Assembly (NCBI GenBank): GCA_021613375.1
Contig: CM038710.1
Coordinates: 31,788,695-31,852,694 of the forward strand
Direction: 5' to 3'
Length of the DNA stretch: 64,000 nt
DNA from: Megaleporinus macrocephalus
Lineage: Eukaryota; Chordata; Actinopteri; Characiformes; Anostomidae
Below, in pieces: positions 36,228-47,105 of the stretch (positions within the stretch are counted from its first letter, which is position 1; every line of letters starts with the position of its first letter). The notes beneath the pieces were generated by a model that saw only the letters and a list, made by a program, of their open reading frames with translations, searched no databases and was not told the origin of the DNA. The position numbers and the translations under genes are program-made.

Positions 36228-36594
36228 GTGTAATTCCACCTTAAAAGAGCTGCTCCTGCTGTTCTTACTGTGTGCGTGTGTGAGCGTGCGTGTGTGTGCT
36301 GGCAGTTACATTTGAATTCTCTCAACATTCCGCCATTCATTCCTATGGGGCAAAAATTCCCTGTTTGAACGCCGTTTTCCGGAAAACCGTAGTTCGGATC
36401 GCTTAGAAAAGCACAAGCATAAATCTGCGCTATAGGACCTACGATCCCGCCGAATTTCGTGGTTCTAGCTTGAAAACTGTGGGACGAGTTAGTGATTATA
36501 TTTTGCGAATAGAATAATAATAATAATAATAATAATAATAAGAAGAAGAAGAAGAAGAAGATTATGAAGAACAGTAAGTTGGCTCTTTCAAGCC
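36228..36594. repeat. Right end of the insertion with (AAT)n/(AAG)n
   Basis: It holds a second copy of the ccaccttaaaagagctgctcc module, a unique tail containing the palindrome gttttccggaaaac, an (AAT)n run at about 36506-36540, an (AAG)n run at about 36541-36560, and the hairpin taagttggct-ctttca-agccaactta at 36573-36598. Confidence 0.8.
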
Positions 36595-36870
36595 AACTTA
36601 ATTAGCACAGGTGTAAATAGGCTTGAATACAATACATACATCTTATTCTGAAAGAAGTAGATAATGTCTTGTGCGGCAGTTTGAAGAAAAAAGTTTAGTT
36701 CCAGATTTTTCCTGGACGCCCCAGACACTGTATGATTTTATTACATTCCTTCATCAGGAATCTTGATTTAGCTTAATGAAGTACTGAGTAGTCAAAGCAG
36801 GTATAAGATGAGAACTGTAAATAATACTGGGTTACCACAAGGATGGGCTTGGAAAGGGTTAAATAAACAC
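36595..36870 (+). mobile_element. Mariner-like element R6, right part of split copy
   Basis: It continues the element cut at 32820. Shared strings with 56875-57110 include attagcacaggtgtaaat, catcttatt(c/t)tgaaagaag, tcctggacg(c/t)ccca, aatgaagtactgagtagtc and aaagcaggtat. The order and orientation are conserved. Confidence 0.75.
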
Positions 36871-37330
36871 ACTGACAGTAAAACCACTACTTACTATATT
36901 AATACTATTTAAATATTTAAAAAATATATTTTTTTGCTGAGCAAATAAAAGCTACCTATCTGGAAATATAACTGTATTTACTTATGAAATGTTTATTTTT
37001 AAAAATCACTGATTTCTTGTTTATTAGATTTTTCCATACCGTCCCAACTTGTTTGCAAGCTGATTGGTTATTTGTTAATTTATTGATTGAAACTCTGACA
37101 GTGATGGTTGATGTAGGGAGATATATATATATATCTGCATTTTGTATTGTGTTAGTCTTTGCACTTGTGTTACACTGATTCAGACAAATTTTCTGTTTAC
37201 CTGTTTAGCGTTCCATGGTGCCAATCATCTCTTGCTTCAGACTGTGTTTCTGACAAAGCAAGCATAATAAACATAATAAAACAAGATTTTCTTATTACAG
37301 CAACGCACCCGCACAAGGTAGCTGACAAAA
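36871..37330. other. Noncoding spacer
   Basis: AT-rich sequence; the frames 36984-37178 and 37159-37443 have no motif. Confidence 0.4.
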
Positions 37331-37755
37331 GGTCTGGAGAAGATTCTAGATGTGGCGTTTACATCTGCGCTCTGTCACTGTTGTCTCTCAACTCTAACAC
37401 CAAAGAGGAGTCAGTGCCGGTGAAAACGAGCTATCACGAGTAGCATAAACATTCTTCAGCTGCAGCTTTCTCCACCTGCCTCTCCAAAACGCAGCGTTCC
37501 CCCCCAAGAGAGATGATTCAGATGTAGACTGATTTAGAAAAGTCAACCTTTTAAATCCGTGAGCCGCCTCACTTCTGGAACAAAGTCTGAGGCTGCAGCA
37601 GCAGAGATCTATTAATAAGTTTCCCCTGTGTGATTCATAGAGCTTAAATTTATAAACGTCGGAACGTCAGAGCCACCCGATAACATCTTCAGCAATGGCA
37701 TTTAGACTGCACTCATCCAGTCAACACGACTGCTTGGAAGAGATACACATCTTAA
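37331..37755. other. Candidate conserved noncoding element
   Basis: Complex, GC-balanced sequence (gcgtttacatctgcgctctg, gagccgcctcacttctgg, tctattaataagtttcccc, aaatttataaacgtcgg). Repeats and coding signs are absent. Inference only. Confidence 0.3.
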
Positions 37756-37763
37756 CCCCTCCA

Positions 37764-37790
37764 ACACACATACATACATACATACATACA
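37764..37790. repeat. (CATA)n microsatellite
   Basis: About six CATA units. Confidence 0.85.
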
Positions 37791-38573
37791 CTCGTTTCAA
37801 CCTCATCTCTATCTGCTGTGTTTGTAGTGTACCATCAATTATCATGATAATAATTTTGCGATTTCCTGTGTTTACTTACAGACAACTCACTGAAACAGAT
37901 TTATAATAGAGGCGATTGGATGGTGTTGTCTTTTAAGAACACTTTTTATGAATTCTGTATTTAAATGTATTTGTTATTTAAAGGTGCAGTATCCAATATT
38001 TGGGGACTTTTAAGGCCTCTTTGCACACAAACGTGCGGATGAATATTTTGTAAGGTGGGTTGTGCTACAGGTACTATAGGAGCCAAAAGAAGGACTGCCT
38101 TTATTGTATATTTTGTTTTGTCATTCCTTGCTGTTTCGTTGTATACTGTCTCTTTAAGAAAATCATTAAGAATGTTCCGGATCTTTTTTTTGCTCACTAG
38201 GAAGAGATTCAGGGCAGTTGGACTTTGGATGCAAAATGGAGCAAGTTTTTTTGACTGTAGCATACGTTAGAAGTTTAGCTTTAGTGGATATTTAGATTTA
38301 TTGTTTGTAAGGCAAAACGTTTCTGAGTAAACTTTTTTTTTTATACCTACATATGGACTTTGTGGTTAATGGAAAAATTGCTACGTGTCAGCCACACTTA
38401 ATCAGCTGAAGCCAACTGCCTACAGGTACCTTCCCCAAGCAGATAAATCTGCTAACTGAGAGCACATTATATAGATGTTCAAAGAGAACTCAGTCAAATC
38501 CTGGCAACTTCCAAAAGCATAGCTGGCAAACAATACAAATGAAAGAGTGGGGTGAACTATCTGCAAAGAGCAT
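37791..38573. other. Noncoding; possible old repeat at 37980-38290
   Basis: The start aaaggtgcagtatccaatat is of a type often seen at ends of small fish MITEs, but no second end is visible. The 100-codon frame 37961-38263 (reverse) and the 71-codon frame 38055-38270 (forward) overlap on opposite strands and have no known domain. Confidence 0.3.
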
Positions 38574-38594
38574 GGGGGGGGGGGGGGGGGGGGG
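38574..38594. repeat. Poly(G) run of 21
   Basis: A 21-base G homopolymer followed by agtgggggcg. It is a strong candidate for G-quadruplex formation and a likely spot of sequencing length error. Confidence 0.9.
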
Positions 38595-38877
38595 AGTGGG
38601 GGCGCAAAAGTCCATTTGCTAAGACTCTACATGAACATGGTTAAGATGATGGCTAAGTACATATGTTGAGAATAATTTCTTTTAATTTCTCCCTTGATTC
38701 TCCCTAATAATAAGCTGAATTATCTATTAGTATAATATTCATGTTGCAGAGACCTTCTTTTGGAGCCTGTGCGCTAATACGTCAAGTAATATCATGCTAG
38801 TGGTCCAAAAAAGTCCCAAATCATTATTATATCAGGATTTACAGTTGACTTGCAGCAGACTTAGTAGTGCTATCAAT
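38595..38877. other. Spacer
   Basis: No feature recognised. Confidence 0.4.
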
Positions 38878-39175
38878 AACACTGTATTGTAGCGTTCTGT
38901 TCATAAGGCTACATGACACCTACATAAGCTTGACATAACAATTGACATAACCCATACATAACCCATACATGTTCATACTTGCTTAGTCCACTAGGTGGCA
39001 TTGGCTACAAAAGTTACAGTTGCCAGTTTTGATCATTAATCATCATCTTATTTCAGATGGTGCCTATTGAAATAAGCATTAATAAACATTTACGTAGGGT
39101 TCTGTCAGTCGTCTTGACAAGCTTATGTAGGTATCATGTACCCTCATGAACAGTATGCTACGGTGAAGTTTTACC
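38878..39175. mobile_element. MITE with ~50-bp inverted ends
   Basis: The left arm gttcataaggctacatgaca, then cctacataagcttg, is matched by the right arm caagcttatgtaggtatcat, then gtaccctcatgaac, in reverse. The interior is ~180 bases with no coding potential. A partial copy of the left end lies at 54340-54425. Confidence 0.8.
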
Positions 39176-39646
39176 AAAAAAGCATTATATAGTGCACCTG
39201 TAAGCTATAATTCTCTGTTATTTGTTCTTTTCGAGACGAGACTACTTTACCAGAGGAAAGCGTTCAATATATTTTATTGCTAGTGTAGTCGTGTGGAAGT
39301 GTTCACAGGTTTCTGCCTGAACAACTAAGGTAAGACTTTCTTTAATTCCGGTCTCATCCAAACACACGCAGGGTTAGAATATAATGGGTGCAATTTCTCG
39401 TTTGCATCATATAGTCATATGTTTTAAGATATTTGTTTACAGAATTCATTAGCTGCGATTGTTTAAGTGAATTTTGGGACAGCTGGTTTAAGTACAGAGA
39501 AACACTTCAGAATCATCCATCCATCAGTGGTACAATATAGACGAGGCAGACGGAGATTAGGTTGAAAGCGCCTGTAACCGGACTAATACTGCCTGCAATA
39601 GGTGACCTTCATTTGATCTCTGCATTGCTGACATATGTTTACTATC

Positions 39647-39649
<3 letters not shown>
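39176..39649. other. Noncoding spacer
   Basis: No gene recognised. Confidence 0.4.

Positions 39650-39686
<37 letters not shown>
39650..39686. repeat. (CA)n microsatellite
   Basis: About 18 CA units. Confidence 0.92.
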
Positions 39687-39688
<2 letters not shown>

Positions 39689-40640
39689 GTTAACCTCTGT
39701 GAACTATGTGAAAAACTGGCTCTCACACTCATTACTTTTGCTCAGAGATGCTGAGCTGGTCACTGAAGCTATTCCTCTTTTTTCCATTCCCATGTGCTTC
39801 AGTGCTCAGTGAACTTGGCAAACAGCCTTAAAGGGGAAATTCTACCGAGTTTTCACAATTTCTGCATAATTCACTCACTGAGATGGAGTCATTCACAATG
39901 TGTTGACGAGAAGTGCTTCATTGTAGATTTGCCGACTCATTTGGGGGACGAGCTCATTATTGCTCGTTTGCTTTCACACACAAAAACTCCATCCGAGCCA
40001 TGGATCAATTCCATACGTTATTATATGTCATTGTTCCGTGTGCAGGGTTTAGGTTTAGCTCCAGCTTTGTTCGTTTGCTTCTTTTCATTATTCTCCTTGC
40101 ATATAAACACTCGAGCAGCAAAGAACAGTGCCACAGCAAGCACTTTCCCAACATCACGAAACTTGAAAAGGGAAGTAACGAGATGAGTGAAAGCAGCCAT
40201 GTTACAAAAAGACACCAATCGCGCAAATCCACACATGGCGCTGAGAGTGGATAGCTGTAGAGGAGTTTGTTGGTAGCGAACCCCAGACCACCAATTTTAG
40301 GAGGATAAGAGATTGGTTTTCTGGATAGCTCCCAGACGCGAAAACAGCTTTCACACTTGACCAAACATTCCAAACTCAGAGAATGAGCGAGGAAGTTCTG
40401 CAGTGGTAGTGATAGGAACCAAGGGTGATGGAAGTCTACAACACAAATCTAGCCAGTTTGTTTGCTGTCTGAAACAATCTACACGTCTCCTGAATTTTCA
40501 TATGTAATGTTAATAATGGTAAAAAAATTATTGGCGATGCATGTACCTTTTTGTCATGATCGGATTTTAAAAAGAAAGTTTTTGAACCAAAAACTATTTG
40601 TCAAATAAGGCATCAGGCAACACCTTCACAACCATTTCAA
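39687..40640. other. Noncoding; possible old MITE at 39828-40255
   Basis: The segment opens with ttaaaggggaaattctaccg, a start seen in several small fish elements. Four overlapping frames lie here (39794-40186 and 39913-40254 forward, 40005-40373 and 40021-40236 reverse). They are mutually incompatible and motif-free, so I call none a gene. Confidence 0.3.
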
Positions 40641-41350
40641 AAAATAGCTTGCTCTTATAAAAGTGTTAGAGGCACTGAATGCTTTAGACGCCTGGTTCCT
40701 GTCCTCACCACTGCTGTGCTCCCTTCACTGGCTTCCTGTAGCTGCTCACATTCAGTTTAAAGTTCTGATGCTTGCCTACAAAGCCAAGAATGGACCAGCT
40801 CCTCCTTACCTTATGGCAATGGTCAAAAGTCGAACCGCACCTCAAGCCCTTCGCGCTTCAAGTACTGCTCGGCTTGACCCGCCATCATTCGAGATTCATG
40901 GAAGACACGCAACAAAACGCTTCTCTGTCCTGGCACCCAGATGGTGGAATGAACTTCCATTGGCTGTCCGAACAGCGAACTCTCTCGTGGTCTTCAAACG
41001 CAAACTGAAGACCTATCTCTTTGTAAAGCACTTATAAACACTAATCTACTAAACCATTGGTATAAACTGTAATTGCACTTTATCTTCTAGGAGCACTGGC
41101 TATTGCACTTGTACTGTATGTAGTCTTGTATTTATTCTCTTCTCTGTAGGTGTTCCAGTCTTGCTAGGAAGTCTTGCTTTTTTCTAGGTATCAGCACTGG
41201 CCCTGTGTTTATGGCAGTGTTTGAGTATAAGAGTAGTTTGGACTTAAACCTGTTTGTACTAGATAGAGATTCATACTCTAACCGAACACTGAGCACTTTT
41301 GTAAGTCACTCTGGATAAGAGCGCGTGCTAAATACTGTAAATGTAAATGT
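40641..41350 (+). pseudogene. L2-like LINE 3' fragment (reverse transcriptase C-terminus)
   Basis: The frame 40663-41037 encodes the conserved C-terminal tail of a CR1/L2-type LINE protein: LHWLPVAAHIQFKVLMLAYK, then NGPAPPYL, then RFSVLAPRWWNELPLAVRT and FKRKLKTYLF. The frame stops at 41037. The 3' part ends with taagtcactctggataagag, then cgcgtgctaaatactgtaaa, the tail typical of L2-like LINEs and of SINEs that use it. The N-terminal parts and the polymerase core are missing, as expected for a 5'-truncated insertion. It is not a host gene. Confidence 0.88.
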
Positions 41351-41870
41351 CACCACTGTGAACAACAGGCTTTCTGTGTTGATGGCTTGAAGAAAATCTC
41401 AGATGACACCAGACTTTACTTGTAAATATATAAGTTTAATTCACAAAAGAAAGAACAGCGTCAAACAGATACATATTTCTAAAATATCTGGAGAGGGCTC
41501 CGTCAATCTAAACTTCTCTGACTCCTGCAGGATAAGTCTGTAGCTTAAGTACACTAGTTGTTTTTTTCCGGTCAAAACGTATATGACGTGTGTCCTCCTC
41601 AACGAGACATATATGATGTAACGTATGAAACAATTATAGCTACATTTCGTGAGACACTAAAAAACGGGAAACTGAAAAGGCCGTTCTCATGTTTTGAGCC
41701 GAGGTCCCTGGATTATATATTACAGTTGCTGTCAAACATATGTAGAGGAAAATGTCCTTTTCCTAATGGAACAATAGTAAAGACAAAGGAGCAATTAAAC
41801 TCACTTCCTGTGACCTCTATCCTCTTACATAGCCCCACGCTCACATACAACAGTTTACCACAACTTGTTA
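41351..41870. other. Unrecognised 114-codon frame and spacer
   Basis: The forward frame 41558-41902 reads DVCPPQRDIYDVTYETIIAT, then LKRPFSCFEPRSLDYILQLL and a CRGKCPF string. I do not recognise it. It looks more protein-like than the window's other chance frames (mixed composition, no simple repeat), but it runs into the R4 element at 41871, which supplies its last 11 codons. It may be a relic of a retroelement or a chance frame. Confidence 0.3.
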
Positions 41871-42295
41871 TGTCAGGCTTGGGGTGCATGGAGAAGAGAT
41901 GAAGGGAGGCAGGACGGCAGACACAAATGCAAGCTTACAACCAACAAACACTTTAATAAAACAAACAAAAACACGTAAGTACAAAAACACACTGTAAAAT
42001 AATCAAACAAACAGGAAATTAACTAACAGACTAGAAAACAAGACTAACTAGAGGAAACTAAGACAACCAGGCTGGTCCAGAGAAACACAGGCTGAATACT
42101 GAGAAACAGAAACACAGAAGATGACCGACAGTGCAGTGATGAAAACAGAGGGAATATAAATACAGGCTAACAAGAGGGAACAGGTAACAGCTGGGGACGA
42201 TAGGCAGGGCCACAAATGGGAACCAGGTGAGGGGCGGAGACAAGGAGCACATGACAAAAACATATTTAGACATAGAAGCAGGGCAGGATGTGACA
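41871..42295 (-). mobile_element. Solo-LTR-like repeat R4, copy at 41.9 kb
   Basis: It starts TGTCAGG and ends TGTGACA. Read in reverse it has the R4 order TGTCACATCCTGCCC, then CTCACCTGGTTCCCA, then a TATATT-like site. The flanks tgtta and gttta are only similar, so the duplication is imperfect or the boundary is off by a base. The frames 42048-42273 are by-products. Confidence 0.75.
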
Positions 42296-42839
42296 GTTTA
42301 CACCTTTATGATTTACTTATGCAGAAGTTTAGAGAAATTGGTGAAATGCTTTCTAAACTATATTCTTAATCATTTTTTGTTATTTGATCTTTGCCGTGTA
42401 ACTCATCCCTCAGTTTTCGAAATATCAACTCTGTTCCAACTCCAGATTGTCTTGTCTGATTGTATGTTTTGGGCTTACGTACAGCTTTTGGATCGGATGC
42501 ATGGATTTCGGAATACAACAGATTTTTCCCTAATTTTTTCCCATAGAGAATGAATAAGTTAAAAAAGTGCACACCAATCTACTGTACCTCTGCTCGACTG
42601 ACAGACTCTGGTTCACATACACTGACTCAGGGCAGACCCCCGACCTAGGTTTGCCCCGCACTTTTCTGTTTGTCATTGTTTCCATCCCTAATTTTTTCCC
42701 GCATAGACTCCCATTCATTTTAGAGCGCCCCCAACCATCATGGTTTCATTTAACCTACAGCCACCAAACTTCATATACTAACTTAGATCCCCAAACACAC
42801 TGACACACACTCCTCTACTTGGGGTTCCTTCATCCCTCA
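42296..42839. other. Noncoding with a short internal duplication
   Basis: The strings ccctaattttttcccatag (42527) and ccctaattttttcccgcatag (42687) recur 160 bases apart. Otherwise I see no gene. Confidence 0.4.
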
Positions 42840-43085
42840 TTCCTTGCATTGCTAAGCTGCACAACCACGCAACTATGTTCTTATTGTATTCATACTTTTT
42901 GCCAGGGGTCCCCCTTTTTTGAGTCTAGTTCCTCTTGAAGTTTCTTCCTCTTTCTCTGGGGAAGTTTTTCTTGCCGCTGTCACTTCAGGCTTGCTCACTG
43001 GGGGTTGGACCCAGATTTTTCTGTAAAGCTGTTTTGTGACAACATCTGTTGTAAAAGGCACAAACATAAATAAATAAAACTTTAA
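42840..43085 (+). mobile_element. LINE-like 3' tail fragment
   Basis: It carries ttcctcttgaagtttcttcc, tttttcttgccgctgtcac, gcttgctcactgggggtt and ctgtaaagctgttttgtgac, ending ataaataaaact. The same layout ends many fish CR1/L2-type LINE copies. Exact clade uncertain. Confidence 0.6.
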
Positions 43086-44410
43086 CCATACACTACTGAA
43101 CTAGATTATGTTAATACTTGTAACTAGGGAACTCCACCACAGTAACATCAGCAGCAAACTACACCTGCTCTGTCCTATTAGTCTATCAGATCATGTGAAA
43201 TACATCAAGTTAGCCAACATTATGTTAAATTTGTTCACAGGAAAGATTTGTTGTCAGGGCAAGGAATGATTGATTCTACATTTACAGTATTTGTTATAAA
43301 GACCAACAGGATAATAAAGCACTAAACAGCCTGACGCTGGAGCTTCACCAGTTTAACTTGCTGTCTTTGAGTGTTTCTAAAGACAGCCTTGAGTTCACTC
43401 AGATAGTCTATGAAAATGATTTGCCTGGTTAATTTGTATTGCATTTCATTTAATTTTGTAATTTGTACTACTGGGTGCATACACAAATAAACCGAGGATG
43501 ACAACAAATGAGTCGATGCCAATTTAGCAGCAAATCCTGCAATGACTCAATAAACAAGCCAAATTCAGCAAAGGGTAAAACAGTCCCACACAATTACCAT
43601 TTATATGTAGGAGATACTTATATTTACTTTCTGAGATCCACCTACTGCACTGTACAAACAAACCCAAACTTTAATAATTAAATTTCCAGTCAACATGGCT
43701 ATTAGGTGCTAAAACTGTTGAGAGTTTATATAAAAATAATGTACGCTGGGAGGCAGTTTGCTCACTTTACTTCAGAACTTTTAGTGGCAAGACACATGTG
43801 CACACATAAAAAACATTAACACCACCAGAACGATCCCCAGAACCTTCCACTAGCATGGAAACTGTCTGATAAAGGTTCCACGCCCCAGCATTTTGACAAA
43901 AGCAATACACACCAGTATATCAAAAACTTTATTATTTTTTATGTCAGAAAAAAATCCCATACAAAATCAAACAATACTTTGCAAAAACTGTAAAAACACC
44001 AGTATTGAAAAAAATACAAATAACAGTAATACAAGAAGTAGTGATTTTGTGTATGGAAATGTTTTGTTTAACTATTTCCAAACCTCTCCTCGTGTCAACC
44101 CATTATTTTGCAGTTATCTTCTAATATCTGCTTTGCCCAATCAATATTACATTATGTTTAAGCTGCACTGTGTAAGATTTAGGGATTTGGAGACTCTTCG
44201 GTGGAAATGCTTCAGACCTCCACAAACAAGTGAAAAGTATTTAACACAAACTCAGTCAAAACTTTGTGACAAACATGTTTTACGAGGATGTAAGTGAATG
44301 TAGTGTATTACTGTCTTCTTATCTTCTTTAGTATTATGTTGAATTTGCATTTGAGGGTTCGATTTTAAATATCTAGCCAGACCGTCTTTTTCAGCCTATG
44401 CGTGTGACAT
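43086..44410. other. Noncoding, no recognised feature
   Basis: No supported gene; the 134-codon frame 43893-44297 is lysine- and asparagine-rich, AT-biased and motif-free. The words ctgcactgtgtaagatttag at about 44161 occur at ends of some fish MITEs. Confidence 0.35.
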
Positions 44411-44895
44411 TAACCCTCCGGGGTCGGTGAATGTGCCTGTGCATCAAATTTGATGTTTACCTATGTTTCTTTATCTTACAGAAATATGGTTCAAATAGTT
44501 CCTGAATCTACAGAGTCTGCTCTTTCATTTCCATCTTATCATCAGATCATACGTGACTCGCATCTGCAGTTATGAAGAGAGGTTGAGAAACACTTTGTCT
44601 GCCTGTCACTGTGAGTAATTGGTGAATTTGTGTGTCAGTCAACATATTAGGTGAAACTGGCCAGTGGACCAGAAATCACAGAGGACTTAATGTAAAATAC
44701 TTTTCATTCTCCATTCAGTCTGCTTGGAAGATGGTGTGCATGAAGCTTACAGCTGCTGAAGTTGCTCAACGGCTTCTCATTATAGAGAGAGCTGAACATT
44801 TTATTATTAAAAACATATGTATTTCATGTGGAATCATGTTAAAGGGTGAATTTAGGAAGATCCAACCTGACATTTCTGACTTTACAGACTGAAAT
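44411..44895 (+). other. Possible piggyBac-like end, uncertain
   Basis: A TTAA is followed by ccctccggggtcg, a pattern of piggyBac-type MITE ends. I cannot find a matching right end. The frame 44632-44892 contains KLTAAEVAQRLLIIERAEHF, which I do not recognise. Confidence 0.2.
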
Positions 44896-45122
44896 GTATT
44901 TGTTTTGCTTCTAAAAAAATTGTACTGCAGTTTTAAAATCAAGCGTGCAAATGAATGCCACCAGGAACCAAATTAAAGCAACTACTTTTGCAAAATTCTT
45001 TTTTTTTACTCTATGTATGTTCATTTGAATTTATCCTTATGATATTTGATGCTTCACAGGTACATGCTCGCTGTGTAACTAAATTAATTAAAATAGTGCA
45101 TGCAAAGATTATGCAAGTACGC
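44896..45122. other. Spacer
   Basis: No feature recognised. Confidence 0.4.
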
Positions 45123-46100
45123 TATATTGCCAAAGTATTCACTCACCCATCCAAATCACTGAATTCAGGTGTTCCAATCACTTCTATAGCAACAGGTGCA
45201 TAAAACCAAGCACCTAGACATGAAAGACTGTTTTTACGAATATTAGTGAAAAAATAGATCGCTCTCAGGAGCTCAGTGAATTTCAGCGTTGTACTGTGGC
45301 TAGGATGTCACCTGTGCATCAAGTCCAGTAGTGAAATTTCCTCACCACTAAATATTCCACAGTCAACTGTCAGTGGCATTATAACAAAGTGGAAGCGATT
45401 AGGAATGACAGCAACTCAGCCACAAAGAGGCTCATGTCATGTCAAGAGGAAGGCCATGCAAAATAACAGAGCAGGGTTGGCAGATGCTGGGACGCATCGT
45501 GCACATAGGTCGCCAACTTTCTGCAAAGTCAATCGTTACAGATCTCCAAACTTCATGTGGCCTTCAGATTAGCTGAAGAACAGTGCATAGAGAGCTTCAT
45601 GTAATGGGTTTCCATAGACAAGCAACTGCGTCTAAGCCTTACATCATCAAGTGCAACACAAATATAAAACACGCTGCCACTGGACTCTAGAGCAGTGAAG
45701 ACGTGTTCTCTGGAGTGACAAATCACACTTTTCTGTCTGGCAATCCGATGGACGAGACTGGGTTTGGCGATTGCCAGGAGAACGGTTCTTGTGCCAAGTG
45801 TAAAGTTTGGTGGAGGTGGGATTATGGTGTGGGGTTGTTTTTCAGGAGTTGGCCTCCTTTGTTATGAATTAGAGCACAGACTACGAGCCAGGGATTCTTG
45901 TCCAACATCAGTGTCTGACCTCACAAATGCGCTTCTGGAAGAACGGTCAAAAATTCCCATAAACACACTCCTTAACCGCGTGGAAAGCCTTCCCAGAAGT
46001 GTGGGCCGACATCATATTAAACCCTATGGATTAAGAACGGGACGTCACTCAAAGTTCATAAGCTTGTGACGGCAGACGAGCAAATACTTTTGCCAATATA
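45123..46100 (+). pseudogene. Tc1-like transposon, decayed, with both ends
   Basis: The left end is tatattgccaaagtattc and the right end is the matching inverse aatacttttgccaatata; both carry the expected TA target dinucleotide. The transposase is broken. One frame (45276-45572) reads the N-terminal region SPLNIPQSTVSGIITKWKRL with QPQRGS after it, matching the second helix and linker of Tc1 enzymes. Another (45764-46069) reads VPSVKFGGGGIMVWGCFSG, the start of the catalytic core, after which a deletion removes the QQDN and NPIE regions. The tail keeps the ...NTLLNRVESLPRSVGRHH... C-terminal part. It is defective. Confidence 0.9.
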
Positions 46101-46949
46101 GTGTATTCCTATAAGCTGACAGACTTCTTACAATAACTGCCCACCAGCCATCAATTCAGGCCTCTGCTTTGCTGACATACATTTACCATCCACACTAACA
46201 CACACAAAGCCGACCTCAGTGTACTATGTGGAAAATTGACTGTCACACTCACTAAAATAAATGGATTAAAATAGTGGGTTTAGGTGCTTAAACAATGTTG
46301 AACTGTGTTTTAATAGAAAATTACACAGATACTTCATCAACCCTCATCTTTATTACAGCTCGCAGAGGTCCCACATGACTCCGCAGGACTTGTAGGAGCC
46401 ACCCCAATATCTTGTCATGCAGAAGGCAGGGCAACATGAAATTCCGCAGAGCAATAGCCTATATAAAATTATATAATCTCGCAGTAATTTGTATATAATC
46501 AACATCAGGAAAAATAGTTAAATTATATATAAGTAAGAAATAAACTATTAACAATATTAGCAGCCAATAACAACAACAACACATGTTTATTATGGGACAG
46601 ATATGGCGGAACCTTTAGATGTCCAGTCAGCCTTGGCTGTGGAAAGTACTCTAAAGGAAGGCTAATACACCACACATAAGCCCACCACAAATAAGCCCAC
46701 TATTAAGGTACGTCTGACATATGGCATATGGTGCTACACTTCGTTTCAACGCCACAGTGTTGAAATGTCTCATAAAGATAAATAACCTCTACTTAATGAC
46801 CACACTGATTAAAAATGAATGTTGGCCTATGACCATAATGGTACTGTACTATACATCCACCTTGTAGGTGTATAGTTATAGAATGTAGCTGATCTTTGAT
46901 GCATGATCTGTCAGCCACCCTCTACCTCTATCATCACTCAATCGCAGGG
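46101..46949. other. Noncoding, no recognised feature
   Basis: No gene or recognisable repeat. Confidence 0.4.
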
Positions 46950-47105
46950 CTGCCATTGACCCGGACCGAATAAAGGGCCAGAGAATGGAAGAAATTGTGA
47001 ACTATTACTAACTGCACACCTTCGCTGTGGCTCTAAATGGTAGGTGTTTCTAATAAAGGGGATTGTAAATTCAAAATTGGTGGAGTTCCCCTTTAAGGCA
47101 GCTAC
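46950..47105 (-). mobile_element. MITE-like end, partial
   Basis: On the reverse strand it starts taaaggggaactccaccaat and continues as AT-rich sequence. This start is shared by several small fish elements. No second end is visible. The reverse frame 46938-47204 is a by-product. Confidence 0.4.

Larger units (their letters stand above)
32820..36594. mobile_element. 3.8-kb insertion dominated by GT satellite
   Basis: Near the left end is aagttggcttgaaa (about 32844) and at the right end is tttcaagccaactt, a 14-base inverted repeat. Beyond the right end the sequence ttaattag matches the left flank ataactag at most positions, suggesting a 7-8 bp target duplication (taactag/taattag). Exact ends are uncertain because 24-28 extra bases lie outside the left repeat. 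There is no transposase. The last ~290 bases (ttcctatggggcaaaaattc, gttttccggaaaac, gggacgagttag, (AAT)n, (AAG)n) recall a common fish repeat tail. Confidence 0.7.

Noticed and set aside
33381..36340. Cys/Val-rich and His/Thr-rich frames
   Set aside because: They come from the GT-rich satellite read in different frames.
40005..40373. 122-codon reverse frame overlapping two forward frames
   Set aside because: Three overlapping frames on both strands with no motif; most likely an old non-autonomous element.
44411..44895. Autonomous piggyBac element
   Set aside because: Only a TTAA-CCCTCCGGGG-like start is seen; no second end or transposase motif.
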